DNA of 64,000 nucleotides from ZC4RG30 sp035556135 (GTDB lineage Bacteria; Pseudomonadota; Gammaproteobacteria; Steroidobacterales; Steroidobacteraceae). The stretch's first letter is position 1. Each line of letters starts with the position of its first letter. Shown in pieces: positions 60,417 to 64,000 of this stretch. A program made the position numbers and the translations under genes. The notes below the pieces were generated by a model. It saw nothing but the letters and a program-made list of their open reading frames with translations, did no database searches and was not told the DNA's origin. The DNA lies in assembly GCA_035556135.1 (NCBI GenBank), contig DATMFO010000003.1, positions 1,240,001 through 1,304,000 of the forward strand, written 5' to 3'.

Positions 60417-61646
60417 ATGAACTGGTCGAGGCCTGGCCTGTGCCTGATGCTTGCCGCGCTTGCTTCCGCCAGCGCCGGCGCCGCCCAATCCGTGCCCGGC
60501 GTCATCGAGCCGCTGCGCGCCGGACCTTTCACATACCGCACTGGAGAAGGCCAGGACATCCGCGTATCGGTGCTGGCCCGCCTGCCCTGGCCCTACTCCA
60601 TCGCCTTCCTTCCGGATGGCGACCTGCTGGTTTCACAGCGCTCCGGCGAGATGAAGCGCATCGCGCACCGCACCGGGCAGGTGTTGCCCGTGCCCGGCGG
60701 TCCCGAATCACTCGGACCCGTCACTGCGGCAGGGGTGCACAGCTACATGGCGATCGCGCTGCATCCGCGTTTCAGGCAGAACGGGCTGGTGTACATCGCC
60801 TACACAAAGCCCATGGCAGCATCCCCTGCGCCGGCATCTGCACCAGCCGCGGCAGGCGCACCGCCACAACGCGATCGCACGGTGGCCGTGGCGCGTGCGC
60901 GTTACGCGGATGGCGCGCTGCATGACGTGAAGGACGTGTGGGTGGGAGAAGGCGTGGGCGGCCCGACCACCGTGGCACTCACGCCGGATGCAAAGCTCTG
61001 GATCGGTACCACCGAGGGCGGTCGCGCGCAGGACACCACCTTCTCCGGCGGCAAGGTGCTTCGACTCAACGATGACGGCAGCGTGCCCGCGGACAACCCC
61101 TTCATCGGCCGGCCAGGCTTCCTGCCGGAGATCTACACGCTGGGCCATCGCACGGCGATGGGGCTGTACGTGCATCCGCAGACCGGACAGCTGTTCGAGG
61201 CGGAGATGGGCCCCAACGGCGGCGACGAGATCAACCTGATCCGCCCGGGACTGAACTATGGCTGGCCCATCGTCAGCTTGGGCCGCGCCTATCCCGGCCC
61301 CTGGCAGGCCAATGGCAATGAACCCGGCCACAGCGGATATGAACTGCCGCTGGTGTACTGGACACCCTCGATTTCAGTGACGGGCATGACCTTCTACCTC
61401 GGCGACGCACTGCCGAAGTGGAAGGGCAACCTCTTCGTCGGTGGCGTGCGTTACGGGGAGATCCCCGGCACCGGCCGCGTGGAGCGGATCGTGTTCAACG
61501 AACAGATGGAGGAGCTGCGCCGCGAGTCACTGCTCACCGACCTGCGCCAGCGCATCCGCGACGTGAAGGCCGGTCCGGATGGCTTCATCTATGTAGCCAC
61601 CGACGAGGAAGACGGCGCCATCCTGCGCATCGAACCGGCAAACTGA
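60417..61646 (+). CDS. Exported PQQ-dependent sugar dehydrogenase-like protein
   Basis: Protein of 409 residues with a signal peptide (about 1-22) and a six-bladed propeller of the soluble glucose dehydrogenase/YliI family. Typical stretches are L-P-W-P-Y-S-I-A-F-L-P-D-G-D-L-L-V-S, the likely catalytic His in T-L-G-H-R-T-A-M-G, and G-G-D-E-I-N-L-I-R-P-G-L-N-Y-G-W-P. It should oxidise a sugar or other polyol in the periplasm with PQQ. An A/P-rich insert lies near residues 140-155. The ATG at 60417 has a GGGGGG site six bases upstream. Confidence 0.88.
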   Translation: MNWSRPGLCLMLAALASASAGAAQSVPGVIEPLRAGPFTYRTGEGQDIRVSVLARLPWPYSIAFLPDGDLLVSQRSGEMKRIAHRTGQVLPVPGGPESLGPVTAAGVHSYMAIALHPRFRQNGLVYIAYTKPMAASPAPASAPAAAGAPPQRDRTVAVARARYADGALHDVKDVWVGEGVGGPTTVALTPDAKLWIGTTEGGRAQDTTFSGGKVLRLNDDGSVPADNPFIGRPGFLPEIYTLGHRTAMGLYVHPQTGQLFEAEMGPNGGDEINLIRPGLNYGWPIVSLGRAYPGPWQANGNEPGHSGYELPLVYWTPSISVTGMTFYLGDALPKWKGNLFVGGVRYGEIPGTGRVERIVFNEQMEELRRESLLTDLRQRIRDVKAGPDGFIYVATDEEDGAILRIEPAN

Positions 61647-61658
61647 GGAGCGGACCCG

Positions 61659-62753
61659 CTACTTGATGGACGACAGCCAGGGAATGAACACCTTCTTCGC
61701 GATCTCGCCGTTGTTCAGCTCCTCGTTCATGAAGTGCGCATTGCCTTCGATCCGGTAGTCCTCGCGCAGCCGCGCTAGCTTCGCATCAGCCCCCAGCTGG
61801 TTCAGCGTGTGCACCGAACAGTGCACGCTGGGCGCGAAGCGCGAGGACAGCGGCGCCACCACGAACAGCACCTTCTTGTTCTTGTAGGCTGGCACGGTGC
61901 GCACCTTGTCCTCCGGCTGCAGGCGGCAGGGCTGCAGGCCCTCCCCCTCTGCCGGGAGCTGCACGGTCTCGATGCGCTCACCCTGCGCCAGTGCAGGCTG
62001 GAAGGTGATCAGCGGGGCAAGGTTGTCGGTGACGCCCATCGCCGGCTCGATGGCCAGCACGGCCTTCACCAGGGCCGGGCGGGCTTCCATGGCGAGCCAG
62101 CCCGAGGGCCCGCCGGCGGAATGCGTGACGATGATTGCAGGACCGATCCTGTCGAGCAGCTCGGCCAGGTTTTCCTTCAGCACGGCGTTGGGGACCGTGG
62201 GGCCGGCCTCGGAACTGGCCGTGTGCTGCGCCACTTCCCGGGTGGCCGCACCACCGCCGCCCGGATACTGCCGGCTCTCGGCCGTGAAGCCGGCAATGGT
62301 CTCGGTGGTGGTGGGCGCGCCCAGGTCGCCATAGGCGCGCGAGTTGGGCGAGCGTCCATGCGCCGGCCGATCCACGAAGTAGACGTCGAAGCCCGCAGCG
62401 AGAAAATAGTCGAGCCAGCCATCGCGTCCGTCGGGCGTGCCCATGTAGTCGGTGGCCTGGCCGCCGCCGCCATGCACCAGCACCAGTGGATAGGGATGGC
62501 GCTTGCGCGCCACGAGCTGGAAGCCCACGTACATCTGGCCATCGATGGTGGTGCCAGTGCGTGCAGGTCCGCCACCGCGGGCGGGCATTTCGGTGGGCTT
62601 CGCGCGTGCGCCAACCCAGAAGAATCCCTGGTCCCGCAGGCTGATCGGTCCGGCCTCGCCGCCTGCTGCAACGGCCACGCCGCTGCACAGCAGTGCCGCG
62701 CAGGAGAGAAACGCACAGGTCAGCAGGGCGCCGCGGCGCATGTGGCTGTTCAT
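61659..62753 (-). CDS. Exported alpha/beta hydrolase (esterase-like)
   Basis: Protein of 364 residues with a signal peptide (hydrophobic 8-30). The oxyanion region is L-V-L-V-H-G-G-G-G-Q, the nucleophile Ser is in T-H-S-A-G-G, a shortened GxSxG, and the catalytic His is probably in G-N-A-H-F-M-N-E. Family members are secreted esterases or lipases. It is convergent with the sugar dehydrogenase gene, with 12 bases between stops. The specific substrate is unknown. Confidence 0.83.
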   Translation of the reverse strand: MNSHMRRGALLTCAFLSCAALLCSGVAVAAGGEAGPISLRDQGFFWVGARAKPTEMPARGGGPARTGTTIDGQMYVGFQLVARKRHPYPLVLVHGGGGQATDYMGTPDGRDGWLDYFLAAGFDVYFVDRPAHGRSPNSRAYGDLGAPTTTETIAGFTAESRQYPGGGGAATREVAQHTASSEAGPTVPNAVLKENLAELLDRIGPAIIVTHSAGGPSGWLAMEARPALVKAVLAIEPAMGVTDNLAPLITFQPALAQGERIETVQLPAEGEGLQPCRLQPEDKVRTVPAYKNKKVLFVVAPLSSRFAPSVHCSVHTLNQLGADAKLARLREDYRIEGNAHFMNEELNNGEIAKKVFIPWLSSIK

Positions 62754-62850
62754 CCTTCGCCCCCCGAATGATGCAATGCTCTTGCTCCGATCCTAGCCGA
62801 ATATAGTGGGCACGGACATGGCGGGGGGCCTTCCGGCCTGGAGTGGGCAG

Positions 62851-63198
62851 ATGAACAACGAAAAGATCTTCAGCATGGCCTTTGCCAGCGTCTATCCGCT
62901 GTACGTGCAGAAGGCCGAACGCAAGGGACGCGGCAGGGCCGAGGTGGACACCATCATCCAGTGGCTCACGGGTTTTGATGCCGCCGCATTGCAGCGGCAC
63001 CTGGACTGCGGCACGGACTTCAGGACCTTCTTCGCGCAGGCCAAGCTCAATCCCGCCGCGACAAGGATCACAGGCGTGATCTGCGGCCATCGCGTGGAGG
63101 AAATCGACGACCCGCTGATGCAGAAGATCCGCTACCTGGACAAGCTGGTCGACGAGCTGGCCAGGGGCAAGGCCATGGAAAAGATCCTGCGCCAATGA
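62851..63198 (+). CDS. DUF2200 family protein
   Basis: Protein of 115 residues. M-N-N-E-K-I-F-S-M-A-F-A-S-V-Y-P-L-Y at the start and I-I-Q-W-L-T-G-F are the family signature. Function unknown; the family is small, cytosolic and widespread. The ATG at 62851 has GAGTGGG just upstream and fits the family start; TATAGT at 62803-62808 is a good -10 and excludes the longer in-frame form. It overlaps the next gene (ATGA). Confidence 0.88.
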   Translation: MNNEKIFSMAFASVYPLYVQKAERKGRGRAEVDTIIQWLTGFDAAALQRHLDCGTDFRTFFAQAKLNPAATRITGVICGHRVEEIDDPLMQKIRYLDKLVDELARGKAMEKILRQ

Positions 63199-64000
63199 GG
63201 CGCAAGCGCGCGACATGCTGGCTGCGACTGCTGGCCATCGCGCTGGTGCTGCCGGGTGGCGCCCACGCGGGTGCGCCTGCGCTGTCCATGGACTTCGGCC
63301 GGGGGTCGCGCGGCACGCAGCTCGATGCGCTGGTGGTGGAGGCCAGTGTTCGCGACGCGCCGGTGCTGGCGCTGGTGGGCGGACTGTCTGGCGACGATGC
63401 TGGTTCCATGGCGATCCGCGCTGCCATCTCCGACTACAGCCGGCGGTCACGACGTCCGGTGCGGTTGCTGGCCGTGCCACTGGCGAATCCGGATGGCGCG
63501 ACAATGCAGTTTCCACCCACCGGCGTGGCCTATCGCGAGCAGGGCGAATCGCATGCGCTCTGGCGCTGGCTGGGCACGCAGGCGCCCGACCGCGTCGTCG
63601 TGGCATCGATGCAGGATGCCGGCCTTGTTGCGGCACTCGGCGCACAACCGGTGGCCGACATGGGGCGCATTCCCGCGCGCAGCTGGCCGGGCAGGGATGA
63701 CCTGCTGTCGTGGCTGGAACGCGAGGTATGGCCGCCATCCGCAAGTCCCGGCCGATCGGAAGCCCGGCTTGAGCTGCAGCGTCGGCTCGCGCGCACGCCG
63801 CGTGAACTCGCCGGGGAGCTCGCGCAGCACTATGGCCATGACTTCGAGCAGCCCTGGTACATCGCGGCAGTGGCGCTGGTGGGACGACTGCGGCTCGGCC
63901 AGGTGCAGGATGTGCAACGCCTGGCAGAGCCCTGGGTGGATGGCACGAAGGACAGCCTCGCGCGCCCGAACGCGCTGGTGATGGCCGGCCACATCGTGTT
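63195..64000 (+). CDS. Exported protein with degenerate M14-like domain, cut by the window edge
   Basis: The frame stays open from ATG 63195 to the last base (268 residues seen). After a signal peptide (about 5-27) comes A-P-V-L-A-L-V-G-G-L-S-G-D-D-A-G-S, which lines up with the zinc motif H-x-x-E of M14 carboxypeptidases but has Ser and Asp in their place. V-P-L-A-N-P-D-G-A follows, the usual M14 phrase. The zinc site therefore appears lost and the first half may be structural. The sequence near 225-268 (W-Y-I-A-A-V-A-L-V-G-R-L and L-V-M-A-G-H-I-V) resembles an alpha-barrel glycosidase of the GH88/GH105 kind, so it may be an M14-like/GH105-like fusion. The remaining C-terminus is outside the window. 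Confidence 0.6.
   Translation, partial: MRRKRATCWLRLLAIALVLPGGAHAGAPALSMDFGRGSRGTQLDALVVEASVRDAPVLALVGGLSGDDAGSMAIRAAISDYSRRSRRPVRLLAVPLANPDGATMQFPPTGVAYREQGESHALWRWLGTQAPDRVVVASMQDAGLVAALGAQPVADMGRIPARSWPGRDDLLSWLEREVWPPSASPGRSEARLELQRRLARTPRELAGELAQHYGHDFEQPWYIAAVALVGRLRLGQVQDVQRLAEPWVDGTKDSLARPNALVMAGHIV

Noticed and set aside
1..64000. CRISPR arrays, tRNA or rRNA genes, insertion sequences, integrases
   Set aside because: I saw no evenly spaced direct repeats, no clover-leaf genes and no transposase or integrase motifs. A dedicated search with tRNA and IS models would settle this.

Overview
This is a GC-rich chromosomal window from a Gammaproteobacterium, with no plasmid, phage or insertion-sequence signature. 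Class Ia nrdAB with ATP-cone, glnE, waaA-kdkA with the CHCC zinc-finger gene, a Pcm-like gene beside tolC, RegB/RegA and an AcrAB-type pump support this class. The accessory content (DUF1592/DUF1552-type cytochrome proteins, DUF6152/DUF6644-like genes, MetE-like/CaiB cluster) is of a kind I associate with Nevskiales/Steroidobacteraceae-like lineages. That placement is an inference. I see no rRNA, tRNA or CRISPR array.

Layout. 1-4 kb: a DUF1592 haem protein with an ankyrin partner and the first codons of a likely DUF1552 gene cut by the left edge. 4-5 kb: an exported dehalogenase-like hydrolase. 5-8.8 kb: nrdAB with tandem NrdR-type boxes. 9-14.4 kb: a PepSY membrane protein, regA-regB and a TonB-dependent receptor; both outer genes carry the same GCGAC-N5-GTCGC inverted repeat just upstream of their promoters, which looks like a local redox regulon. 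14.4-18.8 kb: a dual GGDEF/EAL protein, pcm and tolC. 18.8-25.1 kb: Kdo transferase and kinase, zinc-finger protein, glnE, an SDR and an NTF2-like protein. 25.2-28.5 kb: alanine dehydrogenase behind a structured, terminator-ended RNA, then LysR and sulfotransferase genes. 28.5-36.7 kb: DUF456, lemA-M48 protease, MFS, pit-DUF47, EamA, thpR and a cupin. 36.7-42.6 kb: an M16 protease, aroG with an aromatic-codon leader peptide and attenuator, and a thioredoxin-like lipoprotein. 42.6-48.9 kb: marR-adaptor-RND pump, sodB and an outer-membrane protein. 49-50 kb: an AraC-MGMT protein.

50-60.3 kb holds eleven same-strand genes with gaps of at most 49 bp: citryl-CoA-lyase-like protein, CaiB CoA-transferase, two MetE-like zinc proteins around a VOC protein, MFS transporter, O-methyltransferase, an exported protein of unknown family, DUF6152 and two DUF6644-like membrane proteins. 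This is the best candidate for an undescribed metabolic system here. 60.4-64 kb holds a PQQ-type sugar dehydrogenase, an exported hydrolase, a DUF2200 gene and a truncated gene with an M14-like but apparently degenerate N-terminal half.

The most interesting regulatory signals are the twin RegA-type operators, the RNA upstream of ald, the aroG attenuator, and repeated -10 elements placed only a few bases before start codons, which suggests several leaderless mRNAs.
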